From CAZCAQ01 sp964540135 (GTDB taxonomy: Bacteria; Patescibacteriota; WWE3; UBA101185; UBA10185), in NCBI GenBank assembly GCA_964540135.1, contig CAZILK010000010.1, positions 1 through 40,981 on the forward strand: a stretch of DNA of 40,981 nt. The letters run 5' to 3'. Numbering within the stretch: position 1 is the first letter of the stretch; each line of letters begins with the position of its first letter. Under the pieces are notes generated by a model. It saw nothing but the letters and a program-made list of their open reading frames with translations, searched no databases and was not told the DNA's origin. Below are positions 7,278-15,677 of the stretch, piece by piece. The position numbers and the translations under genes are program-made.

Positions 7278-8210
7278 CTACATACCAAACGGCTTGCTTT
7301 CCTTAAGCAGTATCGAGGTTCTAGATACCATAAGTTTAAAATCATCAATCTTTTTTCCTTCAAAGAAATAGAAATGAGCTAATCTTACAACACGCATTAA
7401 TTGGTGCAGGTATAGCTCACCTCTATCAATTTCTTTTCCATATCCCTTTTCTATATATGAAAGTACGGATTCATCCTGACTAAAAGTCTGGGTGGCAAAA
7501 TCTCGTAGTGGAGGAGCCCACACAGAATCAACCCAGTCAATCATTATAGGGTCTCCTTTATTCCATAAAAGATTCTTAGCACCAGTATCATCATGAACTA
7601 AACTAAAACTCTCAAAAGTGGTCTCAGGTACTATCTCCAGTATTGATTTCTTAGCCTCCTCTACTACACCTCTTTCGACCTCATATTCAGAAGGTAAGTC
7701 GTTAAAAGATTGTTGCGTTATTTCGCTTTCAGCCATGTCTTTAAAGAAAGGGAATTGATCTTCACTATCAATAATTGAACCACATACTTGTGACTTTATG
7801 AGATGTGTTTTACTCAGTAACCTCCCTATTGCTTCAAAAAACTCGCTCTTATTAAGTGCGTCTTTTTTCCATAGATCATATGCAGTTCCTCCTGGAATAT
7901 ACACAGAGAGCTGCCAACCATAGGTAAATACTTCATGTTGATGAGTAATAAAAAGTATCTCCTCATGACTAATGTTATGTTGGACAAGTAGCTTACTTAT
8001 TGCTTCGAGTTTGCCTTTAGGTGGCCAATCTGGAAAACGAAATATTTTTCCTACATACGAGCTACCGTCATCAGTTGTTATTAAAAATGAGTAGCTATCT
8101 GTTGAATCAAATTGTTTACCAACCTCTAGCACCTTCTTTCCCAAAAGTCTTTCTACCTCAACAGAAAGAATATCTTTGAAGCGTGTTGCAAACACAAGTG
8201 AGTCAAACAT
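7278..8210 (-). CDS. APH-family phosphotransferase (aminoglycoside/choline-kinase-like)
   Basis: 310 aa, the normal length for the family. The Brenner catalytic motif HxDxxxxN is intact at residues 206-213 (HDDTGAKN). The metal-binding Asp225 follows in MIDWVDS, in the position of the kinase DFG. A phosphate-loop-like lysine is present in SYVGKIFRF (about residue 55). Members phosphorylate small alcohols, aminoglycosides or choline; the acceptor cannot be told and resistance should not be assumed. The promoter is an extended -10, TGT + TAAAAT (8217-8222, minus), 6 nt before the ATG. Confidence 0.78.
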   Translation of the reverse strand: MFDSLVFATRFKDILSVEVERLLGKKVLEVGKQFDSTDSYSFLITTDDGSSYVGKIFRFPDWPPKGKLEAISKLLVQHNISHEEILFITHQHEVFTYGWQLSVYIPGGTAYDLWKKDALNKSEFFEAIGRLLSKTHLIKSQVCGSIIDSEDQFPFFKDMAESEITQQSFNDLPSEYEVERGVVEEAKKSILEIVPETTFESFSLVHDDTGAKNLLWNKGDPIMIDWVDSVWAPPLRDFATQTFSQDESVLSYIEKGYGKEIDRGELYLHQLMRVVRLAHFYFFEGKKIDDFKLMVSRTSILLKESKPFGM

Positions 8211-8343
8211 GGCTTGATTTTAACACTATCGCATGTACAGCGTACTATGTTTTACTTTCAAATAGCCAGCGATGAAAGCAGTTTCTTCCCTAATTATAGG
8301 TACACGAGTTGACTAAAAAATAACGATTTAGTAAAGTCTCACT

Positions 8344-8700
8344 ATGAATATAAAATCTCAAACACTAATCATTGCTACTAAAGATAATGATGAAGCTATG
8401 TCCAAATTTTACAAAGAAGTTTTAGGTGCTACTACAAATGAAATGGGTGGTCACATATTAGGAGGGTTTGAAATTTATTTTGACAGACACAGCAAAGCCG
8501 CAGCTCAAGCTCTAGAACCATTTAGAATCATGCTTACTTTCAATGTAGATGATATCCAAAAGACTTTTGAAGAACTAAAAGAGAAAGGCGTTGACTTTAT
8601 TAAAGATCCGGCACCAGAAGAGTGGGGTGGTTGGTTTGCAACATTTAAAGATCCGGACGGTAATTATCTACAGATCTTTGAGATGAAAGAAACACACTAA
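8344..8700 (+). CDS. VOC-superfamily protein (glyoxalase/bleomycin-resistance fold)
   Basis: 118 aa, with the two beta-alpha-beta-beta-beta modules of the VOC fold. The first runs from the start to about residue 55, with FYKEVLGA as the family's opening helix. The second runs from about 60 to the end, with WGGWFATFKDPDGNYLQIFE as its signature. Glu114 in LQIFEM is at the usual C-terminal metal-ligand position. The real substrate is unknown; the family includes glyoxalases, dioxygenases and drug-binding proteins. The -10 TAAAGT (8332-8337) ends 6 nt before the ATG. This is the first of three VOC genes in the window. Confidence 0.85.
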   Translation: MNIKSQTLIIATKDNDEAMSKFYKEVLGATTNEMGGHILGGFEIYFDRHSKAAAQALEPFRIMLTFNVDDIQKTFEELKEKGVDFIKDPAPEEWGGWFATFKDPDGNYLQIFEMKETH

Positions 8701-8773
8701 ACACTAATAGTTTGTATTTATAAATACATTACCAATGCTTTGAGGCTATTAACCTAAGGTTTATACTCTCCCT

Positions 8774-9280
8774 ATGCCTATTATTTTAGAAACTAAAAAC
8801 TTTATAGTTTTAGCACCAGACAGGCCGCACCACCACCGTAATAACGGAGGACATATTAAAGTTTCATCTAAACAACACTTTTCGGAACGTACACAAATGC
8901 CAAGAGAGCTTTATTTAGAGATGATGGAAATTGTGAGATTAGTCGGAGAGGCTATTCCTTTAGCACTAAAGAAACTAGATATCGATGTGGTAAGAATTAA
9001 TTACCAAGATAATGGGAACTGGTCATTCTTCCCAGATGCAGACACCAAACCTTATGCGCATGTACATTTATATATACGGACAATGAGTGAAGCTCACCCC
9101 ACAAATGATCCTAGGTTTCAACCTTTCCCACACGCTTTATTCTTCCCGTACATAAAAGAACACCCAGACTACTACAATAGTTTTAAAAGCTTCTCAGAGA
9201 GTGATTGTGCTCTAATCAAACAGTCTATACTTGGTCTCCTAAATACAGAAAAATACACTTTGCTAAAAAACACTTTATAG
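8774..9280 (+). CDS. HIT-like superfamily protein
   Basis: 168 aa. The segment PYAHVHLYIR (residues 93-102) matches the HIT active-site strand with His96 and His98, while the third triad position is Tyr100. An N-terminal cluster RPHHHRNNGGH (17-27) is in the place where HIT relatives have the nucleotide-contact loop and could contribute further histidines. The second half lacks the classical C-terminal tryptophan motif. A nucleotide-conjugate hydrolase or transferase role is plausible but not shown. The -10 TATACT (8762-8767) ends 6 nt before the ATG. Confidence 0.62.
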   Translation: MPIILETKNFIVLAPDRPHHHRNNGGHIKVSSKQHFSERTQMPRELYLEMMEIVRLVGEAIPLALKKLDIDVVRINYQDNGNWSFFPDADTKPYAHVHLYIRTMSEAHPTNDPRFQPFPHALFFPYIKEHPDYYNSFKSFSESDCALIKQSILGLLNTEKYTLLKNTL

Positions 9281-9365
9281 CCTCACCCACTGTTCAGCAC
9301 ACCTCACCTATAGAACTAGTTATCTTTTGTTGACTTTTGCACCTTAAGCTTAAATAATTGAATTA

Positions 9366-10022
9366 ATGAAACAAAAGGGAAATATAGTACTAGTTATTTT
9401 GATATTAATTGCAATAATCGGTGGTCTATTGGGAAGTCTATATATTAGAACACAAAAAACAGATAAAGAAGTTGTGAATCCACCAACAACGACGGCACCT
9501 GTTGAAGTCAACAAGACAGATGAGGCTATAGACTTAAAAGACTGGGAAATCTATGAAAATAATCACGGTGGTTATAGTTTCCTTTACCCACAGAGTTGGG
9601 CAGGCACATTCCCTTGCAAGTCTTTCACAGGTCCTGAATGCGGTGATGGGCCGCAAACAACAGCATCGGTACAAGATCCAAACAGTTTATATCCAGATGG
9701 GAACTTTACTATTGAATACTATGCTAAAGACTATTGTATAGGCGCTACAGATAACACACTAAGCTGGGCTTGGAAAGAAGTGAAGCAGAGTGAAGAAATC
9801 ATAGATGGAGTAAAAGCAGAAGTCCTTATTGGTAAAATTGACCACATTGATGAGAAACTCTACGATCGAAAAATAGCTCACATAGTAAAAAATGAAAGCT
9901 GTTTTGTTCTAAGCTACTGGAACTCTAACAATAAAACTAGAGAAGAGACTTTAAACCAAATATTTAATAGTTTTAGATTTACACAACAAGACCTCACTCA
10001 ATATTATCCTAAAAACAAGTAG
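9366..10022 (+). CDS. Membrane-anchored extracytoplasmic protein, PsbP/LpqN-like outer part
   Basis: 218 aa. An N-terminal anchor (residues 5-27, IVLVILILIAIIGGLLGSLYI) is followed by a Thr/Pro-rich linker (about 35-50) and a soluble domain. That domain opens with GGYSFLYPQSW, the start pattern seen in PsbP-like and related bacterial lipoprotein domains. Four or five cysteines in the outer part (FPCKSF, PECGDG, DYCIG, ESCFV) could form disulfides. The function is unknown. A TAATTG/ATAATT box just upstream suggests a short or absent leader. Confidence 0.6.
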   Translation: MKQKGNIVLVILILIAIIGGLLGSLYIRTQKTDKEVVNPPTTTAPVEVNKTDEAIDLKDWEIYENNHGGYSFLYPQSWAGTFPCKSFTGPECGDGPQTTASVQDPNSLYPDGNFTIEYYAKDYCIGATDNTLSWAWKEVKQSEEIIDGVKAEVLIGKIDHIDEKLYDRKIAHIVKNESCFVLSYWNSNNKTREETLNQIFNSFRFTQQDLTQYYPKNK

Positions 10023-10031
10023 AATGAAGGC

Positions 10032-10415
10032 TTAAGGTTTACTACTAAAAAACTGGATTACATTCTCATCTAAATCAAGAGCAGTTGCAACGTAATAGTC
10101 TTTTGTTGGTGAAATGGTTGGTTCGAGAATAAACTTAACACCGCGAGCGACTAGCTTAGTGTAGGTTTCATCAACACTATCTACATCAAATCCTGGCATG
10201 AATCTATATTTATCTCGATTCTTTCCTTTCACACCATCGTGTGCACCTATCCAAAGCACAGTTGAAGAATTCCCAACTTTAAAAGTTATTCCAATATCAT
10301 CAGGTAAATCAAGTTCTGAGACGATCTCCAGTTCCAAAACATCGCGATACCAATTAGCTAGCTCACGATAATTTTCTGACCATATGCAAAGTGATTCCAT
10401 ACCTTTTATTAACAT
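10032..10415 (-). CDS. VOC-superfamily protein
   Basis: 127 aa. The opening helix (WYRDVLELEIVSE) and closing signature (ALDLDENVIQFFSS) are those of the glyoxalase fold. The middle contains PGFDVDSVDETYTKLVARGV, a standard VOC helix. The C-terminal Glu that usually binds metal in the family is replaced near IQFF, so it may not be a glyoxalase I enzyme. It is convergent with the preceding anchored protein (9-nt gap) and follows the dehydrogenase gene on the same strand. Confidence 0.8.
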   Translation of the reverse strand: MLIKGMESLCIWSENYRELANWYRDVLELEIVSELDLPDDIGITFKVGNSSTVLWIGAHDGVKGKNRDKYRFMPGFDVDSVDETYTKLVARGVKFILEPTISPTKDYYVATALDLDENVIQFFSSKP

Positions 10416-10493
10416 AACTAAATGGATATTAGCATGGAAACCACACTAGGTATATTTCTACCAAAGAAGAAGAGAAATAAAAACTAAGTTAGC

Positions 10494-11426
10494 TTAAACA
10501 ACGTTTTGAGGATCACCTTTGCCTACTGAGATCATATTTTCAACCAAAATCCTGTTCATTTCTTCAAGAGAGAAATCAGAATACCATGCTAAAGAAGGTA
10601 AAGGCCAGATGTTACCTTTATACTCAGTGTAAGGTTTAGCATTATCACCCTCAAAAGCATAACCACCGATTTCACCATTTGAGACTTTCTCAATAATATA
10701 ATCCTCGTTACAGATATTCTTTATACGATTCAAACCTACAACTATAGATGTCTTTTTCATTAGGTCTAACCTGGTTGTTGTAACAAGCTTGGTAGTTTCT
10801 TCATTTTCAGAAAATGTAGGGATAAGGATATCAACAGTTGAAAACAACTCATCTAATTCGAGGTATTTAAATCTATCGTTTCGCTTGTTTTTAGACCAAT
10901 AGACAACGTTCATTCCTATACCTTTAGCTATTTCTGCAACCCTAGTACCTATTCTCCCAAGACCCACCACACCTAAAGTCTTACCTTTAAGTAACATGGG
11001 AACCGGAGCTTTCCAGTCTACCGAAAAATTGTTTTTTAAATGTATTGGAAGCTTTTTTGCTCCTTCCATTGCCATACATATTGCATATTCAGCTACACTA
11101 TCCGTTGAAAAGCCTGCCAAGTTACAGATAACTATATTTTTCTCTTTAAGTCTCTTAGGACTTATCCAATCAAATGAATTGGATTGAGTACAAACAGCCT
11201 TGATGTTATCAAGTTTAAGCAAAGGCTCTACATCAAGATTCCAATCACAAACATCTGGATCAATACCAAGTACACATGGTGTTGTAGTATCTATCTTATC
11301 TATAAAACCTTTAGTATTTTCACTAGTTTTAATTATAGTTACAGTACCTTCTGCTCTAAGCTGCGTTAATAACTCTTCTGAAGGCACTAAACCATTTGGC
11401 TCACTTAGTATTAGATAGTAATTCAT
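10494..11426 (-). CDS. D-isomer 2-hydroxyacid dehydrogenase-like protein lacking the catalytic His
   Basis: 310 aa. The NAD-binding domain is clear: GVVGLGRIG at residues 152-160, followed by the expected WSKNKR after the second strand. An active-site Arg is present (Arg234 in GLNRIKN). The usual 'DVFE' glutamate region reads GGYAFEGD (about 254-261), shortened by a couple of residues. The C-terminal 'TPH' motif is PLPSLAWYS (275-283), with Ser278 where the catalytic His should be. The fold and cofactor site are kept, but ordinary dehydrogenase acid-base catalysis seems lost or altered. The promoter TATATT (11434-11439, minus) is 7 nt from the ATG. It is divergent from an SDR gene. Confidence 0.75.
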   Translation of the reverse strand: MNYYLILSEPNGLVPSEELLTQLRAEGTVTIIKTSENTKGFIDKIDTTTPCVLGIDPDVCDWNLDVEPLLKLDNIKAVCTQSNSFDWISPKRLKEKNIVICNLAGFSTDSVAEYAICMAMEGAKKLPIHLKNNFSVDWKAPVPMLLKGKTLGVVGLGRIGTRVAEIAKGIGMNVVYWSKNKRNDRFKYLELDELFSTVDILIPTFSENEETTKLVTTTRLDLMKKTSIVVGLNRIKNICNEDYIIEKVSNGEIGGYAFEGDNAKPYTEYKGNIWPLPSLAWYSDFSLEEMNRILVENMISVGKGDPQNVV

Positions 11427-11508
11427 ATAAAGAAATATAACATACGAGGTAAGTAACGTAAAAAGACTCTACACCATACCAGATCTAACAGAAGTAGCAC
11501 CTGACTGA

Positions 11509-11514
11509 TATAAT
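11509..11514 (+). promoter_or_regulatory. Extended -10 TGATATAAT, 6 nt before start (leaderless)
   Basis: TG at 11506-11507, one base, then perfect TATAAT. It is followed by TCAAGA and the ATG of the SDR gene at 11521. Confidence 0.78.
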
Positions 11515-11520
11515 TCAAGA

Positions 11521-12234
11521 ATGGATAACAAAGTTGTAATCGTTACTGGCGGAGCAAGCGGTATTGGCAAAGAGATAGCACTCCAACTAATTAATGCTGG
11601 CTGGACTGTGCATGTGTTTGATATTCAAGAACCTGACTTTGAATGTGTATATAGCAAAGTTGATATATCAAAAGAAGAAGATATTAAAAAAGCTTTTGAG
11701 ACAGTTACTTCTCTTTCAGCACTAGTTAATAATGCTGGGATCTATTTTCAAAAAGCTGTTGAAGAAACAGAGAAAAGTGAGCTGGATTTAATGGTAGATG
11801 TGAATATCAAAGGCACTTTTTTAATGTGTAAGTACGCATTACCACTCTTAAAAGCTAGTAAAGGCTCGATTATAAATATGTCTTCTTGCCTTGGGTTAAT
11901 AACAGAACCAAACAGTGCTTTGTACTCTACCACAAAAGCAGGACTAATAATGTTAACGAAATCTTTGGCCATTGATTACGCAAAGTACAGCATTAGAACA
12001 AACGCAATACTTCCTGGAGCAACAGATACAAACATGGTCAGGAAGTTTTTACCAAGTGATGAAGAAATAGAACTACATGGAAAAAAGAAACCTTTAGGAA
12101 GAATCGGAACTCCAAAAGATATTGCAAATATGTGTAGCTTCCTACTTTCAGATGAAGCTTCTTATATTAGCGGCGCCTGTATATCAGTTGACGGCGGTGA
12201 AGCAGCAACTAGCTTATACACCAAGGTCAATTAA
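11521..12234 (+). CDS. Short-chain dehydrogenase/reductase (SDR)
   Basis: 237 aa, classical SDR length. The cofactor motif TGGASGIG is at residues 9-16, NNAG at 70-73, the catalytic Ser in the MSSCLG segment (about 122), and YxxxK at Tyr135/Lys139. The terminal region has the usual ISVDGGEA element. An Asp after the second strand (VFDIQ) favours NAD(H) over NADP(H). The substrate is unknown. It is divergent from the hydroxyacid-dehydrogenase-like gene, but both have their own -10, so a shared pathway is only a guess. Confidence 0.88.
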   Translation: MDNKVVIVTGGASGIGKEIALQLINAGWTVHVFDIQEPDFECVYSKVDISKEEDIKKAFETVTSLSALVNNAGIYFQKAVEETEKSELDLMVDVNIKGTFLMCKYALPLLKASKGSIINMSSCLGLITEPNSALYSTTKAGLIMLTKSLAIDYAKYSIRTNAILPGATDTNMVRKFLPSDEEIELHGKKKPLGRIGTPKDIANMCSFLLSDEASYISGACISVDGGEAATSLYTKVN

Positions 12235-12357
12235 ATAAATGTTGTACCCCTTTACTTTATAATACACGCATCTGCTCAACTTGGCCCAAAGCTATTGACA
12301 TTCTCCTAAATTAGCCACTGCGTGTTAACACAATTTCTTTCATGCTGTGCTTCCTGG

Positions 12358-12363
12358 TAAAAT
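12358..12363 (+). promoter_or_regulatory. -10 box TGG-TAAAAT deciding the next start
   Basis: TAAAAT preceded by TGG lies inside the longest open frame of the next gene. This rules out the upstream GTG at 12347 and points to ATG 12371 (7 nt away) or 12368 (4 nt). Confidence 0.6.
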
Positions 12364-12370
12364 AATCATG

Positions 12371-12979
12371 ATGAAAAAGATTAGAGATATATCGGAAGAT
12401 GAAATGATATCTGTTTTCCTAAAGGCAGAGATTAATTCTTCTAGATGGTCAGCAAGTATTATTAAACTATTAGAAAAAGCCGGTAAAAGCAGAGCTTTGA
12501 TTGATACACCAGATATAAATGTTGGCGATGAGAATGCTTATAGAAAAAAGCTTTTAGGAGAGTTTAGAGGATATGAACAAAATGCTCTCTTGTTTGAAAC
12601 ATTTCCAAAGAGTGTTAAATGGGAGTTAGTTAATTTAAATAAAGAAGAGTTAGAAAAAGTTAAATATATGAAGTATAACTATTGGGATAAGCTATCTAAC
12701 AAAACAAGACTTGTCAAAGACGGAGCAAAGTCTGTAAAAAACGGTATTGAAATCTACAAAGTGAGTAACGATGGATTTTTAAAAGCTGCCAAAGCAATAG
12801 AGAACGGAGTTATATTTCCTTACATGATATTTGTAACTAAAGACATGCAATCAGATATTGTTGTTCTTGAAGGCCATCAAAGAATAACAGCACATTTTTT
12901 AGTTCCAAAGAGTATAGAAAACGGTCTGGATGTTATCTTAGGGCTCTCAGACGATATAGCTAAGTGGGATAGTTATTAA
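12371..12979 (+). CDS. Hypothetical protein with a ParB-like 'EGHQRITA' motif
   Basis: About 202 aa. I chose the second of two adjacent ATGs because of the -10 box at 12358-12363. Near the C-terminus the segment VVLEGHQRITAHFL resembles the 'GhxRlxA' box of ParB-like nuclease domains, where it contacts nucleotide. The preceding FPYMIFVTKD strand is also compatible. The N-terminal half is charged and helical, with no match I can name. A ParB-like or sulfiredoxin-like nucleotide-binding role is possible but weakly supported. It stands alone as a single-gene unit. Confidence 0.55.
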   Translation: MKKIRDISEDEMISVFLKAEINSSRWSASIIKLLEKAGKSRALIDTPDINVGDENAYRKKLLGEFRGYEQNALLFETFPKSVKWELVNLNKEELEKVKYMKYNYWDKLSNKTRLVKDGAKSVKNGIEIYKVSNDGFLKAAKAIENGVIFPYMIFVTKDMQSDIVVLEGHQRITAHFLVPKSIENGLDVILGLSDDIAKWDSY

Positions 12980-13025
12980 CCACATCATCCTACCTACCCC
13001 TATTATATGGAATAATAAACTCTAG

Positions 13026-13031
13026 TATAAT
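13026..13031 (+). promoter_or_regulatory. -10 box TATAAT, 6 nt before start (leaderless)
   Basis: TATAAT, GACGGA, then the ATG of the NUDIX gene at 13038. Confidence 0.75.
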
Positions 13032-13037
13032 GACGGA

Positions 13038-13652
13038 ATGAGAACCCCAGTACATGAAGCCGTTCCCAAAATAAGGCGTACCTCGGTGATGCTGCTACTG
13101 AAAGATGAGAGAGCGCCAGAACGCACTTATTTTGTAGTATTAAAAAATAAATCTAGAGGGGACTGGGAACTACCAGGCGGAGGGTTGGGAAACACAGAAA
13201 CAACACCAGAAGCAGCTGTGAGAGAGCTAGCAGAAGAAACTGGAATAGTAGTAAGCACAACAACACAGGTTGATTCCAGAATCTACTATGTAGATCCAAG
13301 AATTGCTACAGCCAGCGGCGTTATAGAAACTAGCTTCCACTATGTCTTTGTACCGTTAACCACTATTAAAACAAGCGAAGAACATACGGATGCTCTCACA
13401 ATAGAGTACCCTGCTTTTACACTTAATGACCCGAACTACAGAGAAAAATATAGAAATTATTTAACACAATTGGAATCAAAAAACCTCAGTATTTATGAGG
13501 ATGCCGGTGTTCATAAAATAGTGCTAGGTGATATGTCTAGTGATACAGCGATTACAAGATTAGAACTTTCGGAAGTCGCAAGTAACACTTTGTATGTAAT
13601 CGCCGTAGGTGAGTTCAGTGATGATCTTGGCTCGTTTAGTACTATTAGATAG
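13038..13652 (+). CDS. NUDIX hydrolase (204 aa)
   Basis: The canonical 23-residue Nudix box is intact at about residues 48-71: GG...E at GGLGNTE, then REL.EETGI with correct spacing. All metal-binding glutamates are present, in contrast to the first NUDIX gene at 4212. A Ser/Thr-rich second half of about 70 residues after the NUDIX fold has no family I recognise. Likely substrates are nucleotide diphosphate derivatives or damaged dNTPs. The peptidase E gene follows on the same strand with an independent promoter. Confidence 0.85.
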   Translation: MRTPVHEAVPKIRRTSVMLLLKDERAPERTYFVVLKNKSRGDWELPGGGLGNTETTPEAAVRELAEETGIVVSTTTQVDSRIYYVDPRIATASGVIETSFHYVFVPLTTIKTSEEHTDALTIEYPAFTLNDPNYREKYRNYLTQLESKNLSIYEDAGVHKIVLGDMSSDTAITRLELSEVASNTLYVIAVGEFSDDLGSFSTIR

Positions 13653-13712
13653 AAGAATAAGATTATACTGGTACTCATTTTAACTTCCGTGGTAGAAGTT
13701 AGAGCTTCGAAG

Positions 13713-13718
13713 TATAAT
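13713..13718 (+). promoter_or_regulatory. -10 box TATAAT fixing the peptidase E start
   Basis: TATAAT, ACGTTT, then ATG 13725. An in-frame GTG at 13689 would lie upstream of the -10 box and is therefore rejected as the start. Confidence 0.78.
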
Positions 13719-13724
13719 ACGTTT

Positions 13725-14372
13725 ATGAAATTACTTTTAACATCTGCAGGAATATCTAACCCATCAATTTTAAAAGCTCTTGAAGATTTACTTGGAAAGT
13801 CAGCGAAAGGAACTAAGCTTGCATTTATACCAACCGCAGCAAATGTCGAACCTGGCGATAAGTCATGGATGATCGACGACCTCAATAACTTTGTAAAAGC
13901 TGGCTTTGAAGTTGATATAGTTGATATTTCTGCCGTAACAAAGGATATATGGCTCCCAAGACTCCTGAAAGCTGAGGTTTTGTTCTTAGGCGGCGGGAAT
14001 ACCTTTCACCTTATGCGCTGGGTAAAAGAGTCAGGGCTACAAGACGAGTTACCATCGTTACTAAAAACAAGAATTTACGCTGGAATTAGTGCCGGAAGTT
14101 GTATTGCAGGACCTACTATTTACAACTCTGTTCAAAACCTCTTTGGAGAAAAATATGAGTTAGAAATAAAAGAAGGTTTAGGTTTAGTGAAGCTTCAAGT
14201 CATTCCTCATCTAAACTCTCTATACTTTGACAAAATCAGAGTAGAGAATTTAGAAACAGCATCTAAAGATTTAACCGAGCCAGTCTACGCCCTTGACGAC
14301 AACTCAGCACTTAAGATTGTAGATAATAATATCGAAGTAATTTCTGAAGGTGTTTGGCAAAAATTCAATTAG
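13725..14372 (+). CDS. Peptidase E-like (family S51) hydrolase
   Basis: 215 aa from the chosen ATG. The class I glutamine-amidotransferase-like fold is shown by LFLGGGNTFHLM (about 86-96), the nucleophile elbow GISAGS with Ser122, and PHLN with His162, matching the Ser-His layout of alpha-aspartyl dipeptidase PepE and related cyanophycinases. PepE cleaves Asp-X dipeptides in the cytoplasm. The N-terminal LLLTSAGIS strand is also typical of this family. There is no signal peptide, consistent with cytosolic peptide turnover. Confidence 0.82.
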   Translation: MKLLLTSAGISNPSILKALEDLLGKSAKGTKLAFIPTAANVEPGDKSWMIDDLNNFVKAGFEVDIVDISAVTKDIWLPRLLKAEVLFLGGGNTFHLMRWVKESGLQDELPSLLKTRIYAGISAGSCIAGPTIYNSVQNLFGEKYELEIKEGLGLVKLQVIPHLNSLYFDKIRVENLETASKDLTEPVYALDDNSALKIVDNNIEVISEGVWQKFN

Positions 14373-14386
14373 AAATATTCTTACTG

Positions 14387-14392
14387 TATAAT
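14387..14392 (+). promoter_or_regulatory. -10 box TATAAT fixing the DUF4256 start
   Basis: TATAAT, AGCCGT, then ATG 14399. The longer frame from 14354 would overlap the peptidase E gene and this promoter, so it is not used. Confidence 0.78.
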
Positions 14393-14398
14393 AGCCGT

Positions 14399-15010
14399 AT
14401 GAAAGCTCGTACCAAAACAAAACCTGTAACAAACTCAACTCAAGAAATTGAGTTAGGAAAAGCGTTATCAGTAGAACAAAAAGAAGAACTGCTCAAAGCC
14501 TTAAAGCTTCGTTTCCAAAAGAATATGCAACGACATAAAGATCTTGAATGGGAAAAGATACAAACAAGACTGGAGAGTAACTCTGCGAAATTACAGTCTC
14601 TTAACGATATGGAAAACACTGGAGGAGAACCTGATGTTGTAGCTTTTGATAAAAAGACTGGCGAATACTTCTTCTGCGATTGTTCTACTGAGAGTCCCTC
14701 TGGTCGAAGAAGCCTTTGTTTTGATAAAGGTGCACTAGAATCAAGAAAAGAACACAAACCAAAAGATAGTGCTATAGGCATGGCAAGTAAAATGGGGATT
14801 GAGATCCTAACTGAGGAGGAGTACAGAAAACTCCAAGAACTTGGGGAATTTGATCTAAAAACTTCTAGCTGGATAAAAACACCAACGGAAATTCGAAATC
14901 TTGGAGGTGCTCTCTTTTCAGATCGGCGCTATAACTCAATATTCGTTTACCACAACGGTGCCGAGTCCTACTATGCTTCTAGAGGTTTTAGAGGCTTATT
15001 AAGAGTTTAA
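14399..15010 (+). CDS. DUF4256 family protein
   Basis: 203 aa. Highly conserved family motifs are visible throughout: RHKDLEWEKI, MENTGGEPDVV, CDCSTESPSGRRS, FDLKTSSW, NLGGALFSDRRY and YHNGAESYYASRGFRG. The conservation makes the assignment firm, although DUF4256 has no established function. The many invariant Asp/Cys/His/Arg positions suggest an enzyme. The first 15 residues are basic and probably disordered. Confidence 0.9.
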   Translation: MKARTKTKPVTNSTQEIELGKALSVEQKEELLKALKLRFQKNMQRHKDLEWEKIQTRLESNSAKLQSLNDMENTGGEPDVVAFDKKTGEYFFCDCSTESPSGRRSLCFDKGALESRKEHKPKDSAIGMASKMGIEILTEEEYRKLQELGEFDLKTSSWIKTPTEIRNLGGALFSDRRYNSIFVYHNGAESYYASRGFRGLLRV

Positions 15011-15046
15011 ATCTCTGCAAATAGTTTGATGCGGTTCTTGTATTAC

Positions 15047-15595
15047 TCAGGACTTTCGAATGAAACTAATAAAATCTTTTGCAAAAGTTTCAAGCTTCAA
15101 TCTCACATCCGCATCGACTAAAGCCCAGTTTTCATCAAAAACATCTTTAGCATTAGATATCGGTAGCCTCAAACTAGCACTAACCCTCATTTTTAAGATC
15201 ATTCCTAATAACAATAGCTGATTTTGCGCTCTTACAGTACCAAAACCGCCAGTAGACGCACCGGCTATTGCAAGAGGTTTATCTTTAATTGAATCACTTG
15301 AGTAGCTTCTACTTAACCACTCAGTAGCATTCTTTACGACACCAGGAATCATATTCCCATACTCTGGAGTTGAAATAATAATTCCAGATGCCTCAGTAGC
15401 ATTTTTAATAAGTTCTGTTATTTCAGAAGGCAAAGAGTGTTCTAAATCTTGATTAAACATCGGGATATGATTTAGGGTTATTAATTTAACTTCAACGCCT
15501 GAGTCGATTTCTGAGACTACATCAACAAATGCTTGTAAGAGATGGGTATTGTATGAATCCTTTCTAGTACTACCTGAGATGGCCAGTATTTTCAT
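15047..15595 (-). CDS. NAD(P)H-dependent FMN reductase (flavodoxin-like)
   Basis: 182 aa. The FMN phosphate loop ISGSTRKDSYN (6-16), the STPEYGNMIPG motif (about 75-85) and the GASTGGFGT loop (about 113-121) are the three diagnostic elements of NADPH-dependent FMN/azo reductases. It reduces free flavin or quinone-like substrates in the cytoplasm. The promoter is an extended -10, TGT + TACAAT (15602-15607, minus), 6 nt before the ATG. Confidence 0.88.
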   Translation of the reverse strand: MKILAISGSTRKDSYNTHLLQAFVDVVSEIDSGVEVKLITLNHIPMFNQDLEHSLPSEITELIKNATEASGIIISTPEYGNMIPGVVKNATEWLSRSYSSDSIKDKPLAIAGASTGGFGTVRAQNQLLLLGMILKMRVSASLRLPISNAKDVFDENWALVDADVRLKLETFAKDFISFIRKS

Positions 15596-15677
15596 ATCCG
15601 CATTGTAACAGATAACCTCAACTTAATACGGAATGATGGTTACGACACTTGCTGTTCATAAGCTCAGCAGTTCCAAG

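Noticed and set aside
5633..7283. TAGCGCTA-like words at gene ends (5637, 7272; CAGCGCTA near 2076), considered as integron attC-like cores
   Set aside because: Only three loose matches, no paired cores or long imperfect hairpins, and genes lie on both strands with their own promoters. An integron array is not supported.
7278..8210. Aminoglycoside resistance call for the APH-type kinase
   Set aside because: Only the generic kinase motifs are visible. The family contains many non-resistance kinases and nothing in the context indicates an antibiotic substrate.
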